Shown here one piece after another: positions 36,951-49,748 of a DNA stretch of 64,000 bases. Both the position numbers and the translations under genes were made by a program. Position 1 is the first letter of the stretch, and every line of letters begins with the position of its first letter. The notes beneath the pieces were generated by a model that worked only from the letters and a program-made list of their open reading frames with translations, had not been told where the DNA came from and ran no database searches. Origin of the DNA: Adiantum capillus-veneris (lineage: Eukaryota > Streptophyta > Polypodiopsida > Polypodiales > Pteridaceae); contig CM043958.1 of assembly GCA_014529385.2 (NCBI GenBank), positions 122,666,817 through 122,730,816 of the forward strand. The letters are read 5' to 3'.

Positions 36951-37640
36951 CATCGACCACTTGATTGTGCTGGCCAGCAATGTGAGCAATATGAAATTTA
37001 AATTGCGAAAGAAAATTTGCCCAGCTCATTTTTTTGTCGGAGAGCTTGGTTTGCGTCATGAATTTCTTGAGGCTTTGTGATCCATTCGTAGGATGAATGG
37101 ATCCCCCAAGAGATAGTGCTTTCATGTGTCTAGGGCATGTAGAACAGCTAAAAGCTCTTTTTCGTATATTCCCAAGACTCGTTCATCGGCATTGAGCCTT
37201 CGGCTCTCTTATGCTATGGATGCCCTTCTTGAAGAAAAATTGCTCCAAGGCAATCACCATAAGCATCACATTGGACCTCAAATGGTTTTGAGAGATCCGA
37301 AAGCATAACGACTGGTTGGGAGGTAAGCTTCTCTTTGAGCTTGTCAAAAGCATTTTGTTCTTTAGCAGTCCATGAGTACTTAATGATCTTCCTTGTTAAG
37401 TCATGCAATGGTCCTGCTATTTGAGAGAATTTTGCTATGAAGCGTCTATAGTATGCACATATACCAATAAAGCTTCTTAGCTTATGTAGATTCCTTGGAT
37501 TAGGCCATGCTTTTATTACCTCCAACTTTGATGGATTCATACATATACCATCTTGAGAGATAATGTGACCTAAATATTGAATCTCTTGTAGGAAAATTTC
37601 ACTTTTCTTTCGATTTATGAAAATATTATTCTCTCCCACA
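36951..37640 (-). pseudogene. Chromovirus RNase H and connection
   Basis: Clear motifs are YLGHIISQDGICMNPSKLEV, RNLHKLRSFIGICAYYRRFI, EVQCDAYGDCLGAIFLQ and FHIAHIAGQHNQVVDALSRR. These are better preserved than in the first element, but frameshifts remain near 37210 and 37120. Confidence 0.85.
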
Positions 37641-38240
37641 ACTTGAAAGATTACGTGGAGGTGTTACTTGTATTCCTCAAGAGAATTTGAGTGGCCAGAA
37701 GTTTTTTGTCCATCGTGAGTTTGAATGCGGCTAGAGCATTTTCCAAGCCAAAACTTGTAACTTATCAAATAGATCTTCTATCCGCGGCACGGAAAATCTT
37801 TTTTTTAATAGCGATCCTATTTAGTGCTCTATGGTCGAGACACATGTGATGTGTGCCATCTTTATTTTGCACTAAAAGTACTGGTGAACAGAGTGGAGTG
37901 GAGCTAGGCCTCACCATTTCTTTTTCCACCAATTCATGCACTTGCTTCATGATCTCCTCTTGTTGAGCTTGTGAAACTCAATAAGGAGGTTTATTAGGCA
38001 GTGAGCTTCCTAGTAGAAGCTCTATTGCATGGTCATCATCCCCTCATTTTGGAGGTAGCTCACTAGGGATGTCATCAATAAAACATCTGGGAATCCATTT
38101 ACGAAATTAGACAACTCTAATTCCTCTTGATTTCCTTTCTTGCTACTTGTGAAAACAATAGAATCATTTACAGATTCTCTAACAAAAATCATATACGCAA
38201 AAATAGAGTTTTTCATTGACTTATCAAAAGCAAGCATATT
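37641..38240 (-). pseudogene. Chromovirus reverse transcriptase, palm deleted
   Basis: The N-terminal part (ELVEKEMVRPSSTPLCSPVL, DGTHHMCLDHRALNRIAIK) is present. After the LFDKL position (about 37760) the sequence jumps to the end of the palm. [15 protein letters not shown] and the FDD site are absent. Homology then resumes near 37690. Confidence 0.8.
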
Positions 38241-38640
38241 TACTAGGGATATGGTGTTCCCGAATCATTAGCATCTATGTACATGCTCGTTTCCCTGTAG
38301 GTGAAGTAGATTCTCCTTTCAAGGAACTTCATGTTGGAAGCCATGCGGTTGAACAATGGTGCCCCTAGGATAACATCATCATGTTGGAGAGGAGAGATTA
38401 AAAAAAATTCTTCTTTGTCGAGGTAGCTTTGGACATGAAGCCTCAACTTCCCAATCAAGGGGGTAACGGAGGCTTGCTATCCCTTGAAAGCTCCATCGGC
38501 AGTTACAGTATCTCCCATCTGAAAGCTTGAATGCCCAACTTAGTGGCTAACTCCATTGATATGAAGTTGTGAGTAGAGCCAGAGTCAAACAAGATGAAGA
38601 CATCATGTTCCCTTACCTTTCCCCAAGCATAGGAGAGAGA
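38241..38640 (-). pseudogene. Chromovirus protease domain
   Basis: Retropepsin-like active site VFILFDSGSTHNFIS at about 38550-38600, followed by HDDVILGAPLFNRM near 38370, the usual hydrophobic-Gly flap partner. One frameshift separates the two parts. This is the domain missing in the first chromovirus. Confidence 0.82.
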
Positions 38641-39866
38641 TAAGCCTTTGCGAATGAGTATCCTCTTTTGGAGCTTCAACCATGAAATCTCTAGGAGTGT
38701 CATTGCGTACATTTCTTTTGGGGCAAGAATGATAAACATGTCCTTGCTCCCTACACTTAAAGCATTTATGATTTTCAAGAAAGGCCTCTAATTCTTTGGG
38801 AGAGAGCTTATTTTTACCTTTGTAAGCTCCTTTCTCCTTGGCCTTGTTGTTGTTGGTGTTTGTGTTGCCTTGGGAAGAGTTTTAAGCATTGCTCTTCCCT
38901 TTAGCATCATTTCGATCCTTGTTTTCCATGGGCTTGAATTTTTTTCTCGTCCCTTGTTGGAAATTGATCCTTGAAGCAACCATAGTGTGGTGGATGACTT
39001 TGGTGATAGTGCTAGGCCGTTGTGAGTTGACATACTCGGCCATTTCTTCAAGTAATCCCGCACAAAATTGTTACTTTTGTTCGATGAAGTCTATCCTTTG
39101 AAAGACTGTAGATTTGAGATGTAGATCCCAAAACTTGTCTACATATTTGTGGATAGACTCATTCAAGAGCAGCTTCAAGCTCCGCCATTCGATAAGCACT
39201 TTGTCCTTTGCATCGCTTGCAAGGAATTGCTTCATGATGGAAACTCGTAGAGTTTTCCATGTCTTTGGGGCCTCGTCATTGCCACGAAGGCTAGCCCACC
39301 ATTGACGAATATATTTTTGAAAGTGCATAGCTACATGTTGTAGCTTGGACGACTCTGTGAAGCCCTCGTCTCCAAAGGCTGCATCAAATTGTTGGATGAA
39401 AGCCAATACTTTGTCTGTGGCACCAAAGGTGCCATCATAGGTGAGAAAAGAGATACTCTTTCCTCCCTCTTTGAATTTCTTGAGCTTTTGGGACCTTGAC
39501 ATGCAAGATAAGTTTTGTGATGTCCTCTCCTCTTGTATTCTCTAGGAGAATAACTATTGCCTTCGCCGAAAGAGGAGGAAGGTGAAGAAGAAGAAGAAGA
39601 AGAGGGTGACCTCTTTCTTGCCTTTTTCTTCCATTGTTTCCTTTCTTCTATTTCAGAATGACAAGGAGAAGGACTATGGGTTGACCATTTCCTCCTGGGA
39701 GGAGTTGGCGATAGTCTAAACCACCGTCTTCATGGAGCCACATCTTTAGAGGAACTTAAGGATTCACTTCTTTCTCGTTCGTTGGAATCCTCCCCTCTTA
39801 TGGAAGAGAGTCTTCTTTTGGGAGTCTCATCAAGAGGCCTCCTAAACTCTCTCTCCTCTTGGAGAG
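38641..39866 (-). pseudogene. Chromovirus gag without its N-terminus
   Basis: Contains KKFKEGGKSISFLTYDGT, AFIQQFDAAFGDEGF, a tract of acidic and Ser/Arg codons near 39570-39640, and a zinc knuckle CFKCREQGHVYHSC near 38735-38765. It starts abruptly at about 39866 with AAGCTT, shared between gag and LTR sequence. Confidence 0.85.
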
Positions 39867-39988
39867 GAAGCTTGGAGAAGGAGATGGAGTTCTCGCTCAA
39901 CACACCATGAGAATGAGTGTGTGTATGAGTGTGTATGAGAGAGAGTATATGGTCAAGCTAACCCCCTCCTTGCTTGGATCGAGCTAGT
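39867..39988 (-). repeat. LTR fragment (front part) fused to gag
   Basis: The plus strand reads GGAGAAGGAGATGGAG, matching the LTR at 34134 and continuing through a degenerate (GT)n tract. It ends where X-repeat sequence starts at about 39989. It complements the LTR piece at 25419-26052. Confidence 0.75.
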
Positions 39989-40566
39989 CCCCCAAGCTTT
40001 GCTTACAAGATTGGCTATGAGTCTGAGACTGCAATTTATTGTGTAGTAGGTAGGTACTAGTGATGGCACAGGTGGGAGAGAGAAGAGAGAAGAGGGAGGA
40101 CCAAGGACATAGTATCCAAGCAATAGGTGAGGCAAAAGCCTGCATTGAGTCCAATCAAGCTCGGGATGAGAGACTCGCTTCATGAGCATGTACAAAATTA
40201 TGCCAGGGGTAATAAATCCATTGAGAGTAAGTTTTGTGCAGTGTTCTCACACACGCCGTCAATTCATTTTAGATAGGAGTCCCACTTGGTGCATACATAG
40301 AAGATTTTCGAGGCCAAAAGATAGGTTATACAGGAATTTATATGGGCGAGACCAACCCAAAGCAAACCAACACCCACACTCTGCTTAAGTGGAGATATTG
40401 TAGGAAGGGTTTTGGCCGTAAAGAAGAGCTACATTTGTTTAGGCAACTATTGGTGGAAGATGATTTTTTTTTAAAAAATTGAACAAATGTAAGCATTGTA
40501 ATTGAGAAGTTACAAACCTAAGTTTCCATCTATAGGATAGGCCAAAAGTAAGCCACAAAAAAAAGT
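39989..40566 (-). repeat. X segment, partial, reversed
   Basis: Reverse complement of part of 29255-30230. About 0.38 kb of X is missing on its left, where the LTR fragment joins. Confidence 0.75.
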
Positions 40567-42640
40567 GACACGTGTGTGTGTGTGTGCGCGTGCGTGCGTG
40601 CACAGGTGCCTACCCTTACCCATGCACCAAATTCAATGAGTCGGCAATAGGACCATTGATGCATCATCAAGTAGATGAGAGTAGAATAGTCAAGTATGAA
40701 GCCAAAGAGCTTTATCATATCAAAAAATTCCATGAGTCTCATCAGAGCTGTAAGTGAAAATGCTAACAGAGAGGATTATACTCGAGTTGGAGTTTTAAGA
40801 CTTTGTTAGCCAATAGAAAATAGTATGGATGTCATTCACAGTCAGTTGTAAAAGTTTTCCATGCTTTTACCAGTTTCTATGGATACTCCTCAAACAAACC
40901 GTCCATCCAAGAGTAGTTCGTTTACACATGAAATGTTCTTGAAATCACAAGAATAAAAAATAATAACACTAGGGTAAGTAATTTTGGATTAACCTGCAAC
41001 CTAAAACTAGTAGAGTCAAAAGACTACAGTAGCTGTGAGTAGAATCCAATCTATAGACAAGGAAAGACCACCTAACATCTGCCAACCTAACAAGGAATTA
41101 TAAACAGTGGGTCCATCAAAGCCTATTGACACAAATCCAATCTATAGACAAGGAAAGACCACCTAACACCTGTCAACCTAACAAGAAATTATAGACAGTG
41201 GGTCCATCAAAGCCTATAGACACAAATCTCCAAAGTCAATGTCCTGGTTATCTAGCATTCTAGGAGAACCTTGTGTTTCAGGCGTGTGTGTTGTTGTTTT
41301 TAGATTTATACTTATACACAAAAGAACATAACAATTCAAAAGACAACTTGCTTTAAACAAAGGACAAAGATTAACACAAAAATGACTCAGTCTTTGATTC
41401 ATTTTTGTTTATCATAAGTGATAATGAGGTATCATTCTAGTGATTTGTACATAAGATAATCAAGAACAACTGATTCTAAAGTGATAGAGGCCATTTTCGA
41501 CAGCGACGGACAACAACAAAGCCAAAAAGATCCTAAGTAAAAATAGAGTCCTCACACATATGCATATAAACAAGACAACATATTCATTATCCTTGGATAC
41601 ATATTACAGGTGTCAATGAACCTAAATTTGTTATCCATGTCTTACTTAAAACTTTTTAAACTTATACCTACCATCCATGTAGTGTTAAATTCTGACAAGT
41701 ATCCATTCTATAAAAAATTTGAAGTTGTCACAATTTTTTTGAGATTAGAAGGCCATTACCCCTCATGATCAAGTGTAAAGTGCGTTTCTTTTTTTTTTAA
41801 ATTTCTTTTGATCCAAGTGAGATTTTTATAATAGGTTGTAAAAGTAAGTAGCTACCTTATGTTTTTAAGGAGATTATACATATTAATTAGATTAAGTTCT
41901 AATCAGAAGGCCATCACCCCTTCTGATCCAAGTGTTTCACCCATTTTTTAACCCCATTAATTCTTTTTATCAAACCAGTAGAGGCTTTAAGAGGTTCTTG
42001 TTTTTATAAATGAAATCTAAGATTAGGTATACACATGTGTCATAGGCATGGTTTTTTACCGAGTAGTGCTAACAATATGATTTCTAAACCTATTATTCAT
42101 GAGTGATCAATAAAGGTCAAGGTTAAAACTTTGACTGATAGTCACAATTAATTAATAACATATTGTTATTGCCTCATAAATTTCATGAAACACTAGGCTT
42201 TACCAATGTGGGAGTTCCCAAGCTATACAAGAAGCAACCAAAATCCTAAAAAAATAATTTGTGTTCAATCTAGAGTAGTCAGTTTTTTCCCCAAAAAAAA
42301 AAACCACAGTGCTACCAAAACTCGAAAAGCCAGAAGCAGTTGGCTGCCTTTTCTAGAAGTTTTTGAAAAAAAAACTGATTTACCACAGCTATCAAATGAA
42401 CGATAGTCAATAGAGATTAAAAAATGTGTTAAAATAATTATACCACAGGTTCACCTTAACAAAGTACGTGCAAAACCAAAAGATAATTGAGATTATATGC
42501 TTATTGAAAACAATAGTATGCAGACATGTACAATATACAACCCAAATAGGCTTGGAGGCATTCCCTCAAAGCGAGCAATACATTGTCATCAACCAGTCCA
42601 GACAGCAAACATCAAAAGCACAACCCATGATGGTATATAC
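40567..42640 (-). repeat. Y segment, reversed, with a 1.3 kb gap and a local duplication
   Basis: Reverse complement of 26073-29254 lacking about 26310-27630. A ~105 bp stretch containing CTATAGACAAGGAAAGACC is tandemly doubled at 41045-41226. Confidence 0.78.
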
Positions 42641-43612
42641 TTATTTAAAAAATAAATAGAAGAGAGAGACCAGTTCGGCCTTAGCCAGTAAGGAGAAATG
42701 CATCACGACAGAAGTTAAATCAATGTGAGGGACCATTAAATGGTATTTTAATGCTAAATCCATCATATCAGAGCTGCCATATTAACAAAATCAATGGTAA
42801 AACCTAATATTGGCACCAACCTTGAGAAGCTTCACATTTCTCAACGGTTTCCATATTGCAGACAGCAAGGCAATAACCACACCACGACTCCTTTCACCGA
42901 ATGCAAGAAAAAACAAGTTTCAAGGCTAAGTGAGGGGGAGATTCAACTCTCACCTCAATAAATAGGAGGAAACAAAAGCTAGTCTGGCATGTTTTGTGTA
43001 GAAAAATCCCCCAAGCTTTGCTTACAAGATCGACTGCGAGTCTGAGACTGCAGCTTATCGTGTAGTAGGCAGGTACTAGCGATGGTGCATGTGGGAGAGA
43101 GAAGAGAGAAGAGGGGGGACCAGGGATAGAGTATCCAAGCAATAGGCCAGGTGAAAACGTGCATAAGAGTCCAATCATGCTCAGGATGAGAGACTCACTT
43201 CTAAGCATGCACAAAATCATGCCAGGGGTAATAAACCCATTGAGAGTAAGTTTTGGGCATGGTTCTGACACATGAGAACTGGTAATATTGTCAAATTGAG
43301 TTAAGGGATGAGTTCCACCCGGTGCATACTGACAAGATTTTCTAGGCCAAAAGATAGGTTATATAGGAATGTATAGGGGTGATATCAACCCAAAGCAAAC
43401 CAACACCCACACTCTGCTTGAGTCAAGATATTGTAGGAAGGGTTTTAGCCCTAAAGAACTAAAGAAGAGCTATAGTTGTTTAGCAACTATTGGAAGGGTT
43501 TTTTAAATTTAAAAAATGAACAAAGCTAAGCATTGTAGTTTAACACTTAGAGACCTAAGTTTCCATGTATAGGATAGGCCAAAAGTAAGGCACAAATGAA
43601 AATGACACACGT
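42641..43612 (-). repeat. X segment, whole, reversed
   Basis: Reverse complement of 29255-30230, ending at a (GT)n tract at about 43605-43626, after which homology stops. Confidence 0.78.
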
Positions 43613-44311
43613 GTGTGTTTGTGTGTGACATTACTAAAAGACAGTGAGTGTGTGTGTGTATGAAAAGCTCTATTAAGCAAATAACAAATGCTCTTTGAAT
43701 GTTTTTAGCTTCCTCACACAAGGAGGCCACGAGGACCTAACCGTTAAGTGTCTTGTGCCTAACTTTGGAAGGAGGCCCTCATGGGCTCAAATGCTCACTT
43801 TTATACTCACAAGGGAATGTGGGTGGACCAACTCCCAACGAGTCTCATAGACTTAAAGCTGTTTTTGGTGGCTACCCCAATGCAAAAAACTCTCTCAATT
43901 GGATTGAAGCCTCCATGTGGGCTCTGTAATCCGGTTTCCCATGAGAAACCCACTAACCGGTGCACCAAGTTCTCAAGGAGAGTTTCTCACCCTCTTGTTG
44001 AAGGGCCATCTACACAAAGTGCATATTCTAACATAAATTCTAGAAACTTATAACTAACCTTGTTGACATCAAACAAAGAACTTACAAAGGGCTTTATGTT
44101 TGACAAAGCCATGGCGTCAAGGGTAAGAATTTCACTCATCGAGCGTTTTTCACACTCTATCTATACTAATAGATAAAGGGGGAGCGAATCCCCCCCCCAA
44201 CCCCCCCCTCTTCCTTGCCACACATCACTCTCTCTTGCATCCGTGGGTGTCGCTGCAATCTGGAAACATAGTGACGTAGAGAGATCGCCTGTAATCCGGA
44301 AACACAGTGAC

Positions 44312-44356
<45 letters not shown>

Positions 44357-44696
44357 TGTCGGCTGCACTAGTCTCCCTACAAATTGGGCACACAAGCCTA
44401 ATCCACATTAAATCAAATGGATATGCATGCCATATATCTTGTTGGGGATGACATAGTCATCTTCCCAATGTCAAGGAGATTAGATATTGACTCTTATTTT
44501 GACAGTCACCAAGAGGTTGTTAAGACCACTTCTAAAAGAAACATGGTGGAAAAAGGCACGGAAAAATTTAATGACCAAGGAATTTGCATTGTCAAACTAA
44601 GATGAGTGGATAACTAATGAAACGGAACTTAAGGTCAATAATAAAAGGCTTCCCCAGATAAACAAACCAAACTTGATTTGCTTAGCCAAGCCAAAA
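43613..44696. other. Region without recognised genes; Helitron-like terminus and (GA)n
   Basis: About 1.1 kb. It contains TCTATACTAATAGATAAAGG at 44160, which resembles plant Helitron 5' ends, a short ~36 bp tandem motif (CTGGAAACATAGTGACG and a variant) at about 44245-44310, and (GA)n at 44318-44354. No supported coding frame. Confidence 0.5.
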
Positions 44697-45983
<1,287 letters not shown>

Positions 45984-46488
45984 AGTGTAGATCCAGGTAG
46001 GTCGTGCCAATTTTGTTTTTGGGGTTGATTAGTAAGAATCTTTGCAGATTCTCAGTTGCTTTTCTAGAGAAAAAAGGAGGATGTGGCACGTGGAGGAGGG
46101 AGAGAGAGAGTGAGAAGAAGAAGAAGGAGAGAATTTTAATGAGAGAGAGAGAGGGGGGGAAATGTTGAGTGTCAGTGCGAGCGCTAAGATACAGGGATTT
46201 TTTTGTTTTATGGATTAGGAGGAGCCACCTATACGCGAGGCCACAGGACTCGCGTGCAAGCGTCGAGACAAATAGAGCGCGCAACACTTTCATAAGCTGG
46301 TGTCGATCTGTAGCTGGAGTAGTCAAACCTTGCTGATGCAGGCGGGATCCTGCAGGGAGCAACTCGGAAAGGGACCATGCTAGGAGCTCCAAGACGAGGC
46401 CTTGTTTGTAGGAGAGGAGGCGAGATGGGAGCGAACGGGAAAGGGCAACTGGCACTGCACAATGATCGATGGTGGACATGGACAGAGC

Positions 46489-46489
<1 letters not shown>

Positions 46490-46539
<50 letters not shown>

Positions 46540-46580
46540 TCGTTAACGTTGAAGAGACAGAGAGTGGGATCGAGTGAAGG

Positions 46581-46641
<61 letters not shown>

Positions 46642-46683
46642 TCGTTAACGGTGAAGAGACAGAGAGTGGGAGAGAGTGAAGGT

Positions 46684-46769
<86 letters not shown>
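46490..46769. repeat. Three (GA)n arrays with a repeated 48 bp spacer
   Basis: Arrays at about 46490-46537, 46585-46638 and 46689-46769 are separated by near-identical spacers that start GTCTCGTTAACG and end GTGAAGGTGCA. A higher-order unit (spacer plus array) has been duplicated. Confidence 0.9.
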
Positions 46770-46770
<1 letters not shown>

Positions 46771-47198
46771 CTCGTCAAAAAGAGCGCTTGCTGCTGGAGC
46801 TGGAAGGCGGTAGAGACTAGCTTGGATTCTTTTTTTCTCTTCTTGGTTGGAGGGAATGGCCTGCGTCGACTCTCTTTGTGGACCTTACATGGCAGCCTTA
46901 CGTCGTATTGCAACCCTTCACTACAACTCCATGCTCCTATGCCATGTGAGAGCTGCAAGGCGATAGTGAAGCTAATGTGTTATCATGAAGATAAGGCTGC
47001 ACTGCGGAGTACGGGCCAGGGAGGGTGCGCAGGACAGCTGATGGTGACTGCAAGGGCGTCCTGATGGGAATGCTAAAGCGTTAGTGAGGGATCAACAGGG
47101 AGCCGGCATTGCCATGATTGGTGGGGTGCAGTTGTGGGAGCGGGACGCAGAGCAGGGCAGCAAACCAGGTGATTGAAGTGCTTGTAGAAGCAGAGCAG

Positions 47199-47200
<2 letters not shown>

Positions 47201-47239
<39 letters not shown>
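47201..47239. repeat. (CT)n microsatellite
   Basis: Perfect CT run of about 39 bases. Confidence 0.96.
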
Positions 47240-47242
<3 letters not shown>

Positions 47243-47896
47243 TTCTCTATAACCTGAGATGCACCAATTGTCAAATGATGATGGCAAGTTGTCGTTCAAG
47301 AGTGGAGATCAGTCATGCAGGCGATGGTGATAACCTGATCGAGGGGCATCTCACTCAAGAGCCCATGCTTAAACGGGTTGGATGCACGAGGCATTCATGC
47401 GCAGGAGCTGGGGCTCCAAACCTTTTCCTATTAAATTTACAAGATTGGGGGGAATCCTGATGGGAAATTAATTGAGTTTTGGAGTTCCAGACCTAGTAGC
47501 CAAGCCAATAATGACAAGATAGTCGTATTCTAGAGGAAAAAGAACCTGCACTTGCAGTACACATGGTAATCAATTTGTTACAAAAAAAGGAGAGAGAAAG
47601 CTTAAGAAAGAAACACAATCAACTTGTGATATGTTTTTATAAGGACCAACCAAACCAAAGAAGAAGACCATCAACAAGAAGCAGATGAAGACCATAGCAA
47701 AATGTTACAGAAGAAGGAGAAGTAGGAGAAGATTAAGGGAGCATACACTTTACCTCCTGACTCGGACATTTTTTAGATCACTTGTGGTCACCTCTATCTC
47801 ATATTTATTATATCGCTTAGGAGAATGTTTGGGAGTGTTTGAATTTGGTTGTGAGCACGAGTTTGAGGGGAGGGTTTTTAATAAGTCATTTAAGCT

Positions 47897-48354
47897 TCAA
47901 AAACTCTATTAATTTCCCATTGAGATTCGATCGGATCTGTCAAATTCTAAAGAAAAAGAGCTCCAAATGCCCCCAACTCCTTTGAAACCTCTCAACCTTC
48001 GTGTTATTGTAGGCTCTATCTGCAAAACCTCCCATTGTAGAAAAATAATTCCGATGCTCGTCTCCCTCCTCTGCACATCAAGTCCTTGCCTTTGGTCTCT
48101 AGCTGCCACCTCTCCCAAAGCCAGCTAGTCCCCACCCGCCTCCATTGCCAATTTCCGCTTGTGCTTAGGTTCGACCCTCAGACATTTTCCAAAAACCATG
48201 CAAGATTGCCTTTGTCTCCCCGTCTCATGCCTGTGTTTGCTCTCCTTCCATGAGTCATCGCCTGAGTTGACACCCCATTAGTGTTCCACTTGCTTGCTTT
48301 GCGCACACCCCCCCACCATAATCACTCTACTCTGGGTTTTCGAAATTGCAAGAG

Positions 48355-48403
<49 letters not shown>

Positions 48404-49092
48404 CATTGCGCCTTCATCCCCTCAGGTTCAGTATGCCATGGTAGTAAACCGTCTCTCTCTCACACACTCCGTGCCTCTGTAGTAAACCCTCTCTCTCACA
48501 CACTCCGTACTGTCTCGGCAGTGCTCCACTTTGCACGATCCCTCCCTCTTCCCCACCAGGTTCTGCCCCGTGCGCCTCTGTCCTTTGCCGCGTGCACCCT
48601 ACGTCAGACTAAGCACTTGTTTGGCAGCTGTACCTCTATCCTCTGGAACATGCACCCTTTGCTCTGCACTGTGTGTGCACACTTAGCAACTGCGCCTCGG
48701 CCTTCTATTGCCTGCCTGGCGCAACCCTCGCTTAGCAACCTGGATTGTCGCACCATGCAGAGGTAGGAAGGCAACAGAATGGGCGCATCCATCATGACCC
48801 TCCTGCAAAATTGGGAAAAAAAATATATCTCCTCGGCTTGTCCTGCTGCATCCCACAGAGGCATAAAATTTTGTGAGATCACCAAAATACCCCTATAAGT
48901 TATGGAAATTCCCAAAACACCCCTCAAATTTGAAAAATTCTCAAACTACCACGTGCTAAAGCACGGCATCACACATTAAGTCTCTCCCTCCCTCCTCCAC
49001 GTGCCACAACCTCTACTTTTCCTCTCAAAGCCACACAAGGCATCTCCTTAGATTCTATTTAATAAACCTCTTTGCAAAATTGGGCAGTCCTA
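47897..49092 (-). repeat. Unidentified repeat family, copy 2 (right inverted arm)
   Basis: Reverse complement of 44697-45983, lacking the (CT)n part of the microsatellite and about 14 bp near the inner end. The high similarity points to a recent duplication or gene conversion. An open frame at 48281-48766 is shared with the other arm but is cysteine-valine repeat plus low-complexity sequence. Confidence 0.9.
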
Positions 49093-49163
49093 CTACTACT
49101 GGGTCTCTTCCTACTGGCTCTACGTGCGCATTAAAGGGAATCTCACGAGATCCTCTAAAAGAG

Positions 49164-49201
<38 letters not shown>

Positions 49202-49357
49202 GTCTCTCCTCTCTCTTCGCCCGTGTGCTCAGAAGCTCCACCACCACACAGGGCAGACCCCCCCTTCTTGGTTAAACTCGATGGTCTGCAATCGCCTCCA
49301 TTGCGCTGCATTTGAGCGCAATGCATTTTCTGAGAATGCGCACAGGCATTTTCTCAG

Positions 49358-49391
<34 letters not shown>

Positions 49392-49736
49392 TGCGACAAC
49401 TGCGCAGACCCCCCTGCCTGAAGCGAATCGCCTGCACTCGCCTCTATTGCGACCTCCCCTGCTTGAAGACAATCGCCTGCACTCGCACAAAATGCAATGC
49501 ACGCACTGCATCCACTCAGCCCCTCTTTGCGCGCATCTGCTCCACGAAAGACCCCACCCTACTGACTATTCTCTCTCTCTCTCTCGCTCGCGACGACTGT
49601 ACTCCGACTGGCCCTTCCACGTGCCATCTCAGAACCCGACCTCCGCCCTGACCTCTTCCTTTTCCCCCTTGAACCTTTGGGAGCATCTTCCCAGATTCTG
49701 CTTAATTCACCTCCTTCCCAAAATTGGGCACGCCCA
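49093..49736 (-). repeat. Diverged partial copy of the same repeat family, with (CT)n tracts
   Basis: 49617-49736 parallels the end of copy 2: CCACGTGCCA, then CTTTTCC, AGATTCT, TTAA and CCAAAATTGGGCA. In between are CT tracts (about 49168-49198, 49361-49388, 49570-49584) and short local repeats of AATCGCCTGCACTCGC. No supported gene. Confidence 0.55.
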
Positions 49737-49748
49737 CGGGTTTCAGAG

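Larger units (their letters stand above)
33491..39866 (-). mobile_element. Right half of the second chromovirus: gag C-part, pol, 3' LTR (inverted)
   Basis: Read on the minus strand: gag from just after its N-terminus, zinc knuckle, protease, RT, RNase H, integrase, purine tract and LTR. There is no primer site or gag start. The gag sequence begins where the fragment at 25241-25418 ends, within about 15 bases. Both parts therefore appear to come from one element divided by an inversion. Confidence 0.85.
45984..47896. other. Centre between inverted arms; degenerate third copy and (GA)n arrays
   Basis: Contains GTGGCACGTGGAGGAGGGAG at 46084, as in the arm at 44779, and near 47450 GATGGGAAATTAATTGAGTT, like the arm's inner end. 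This suggests a degenerate direct copy from about 46050 to 47500. Three long (GA)n arrays and one (CT)n lie inside. No supported gene. Confidence 0.6.
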
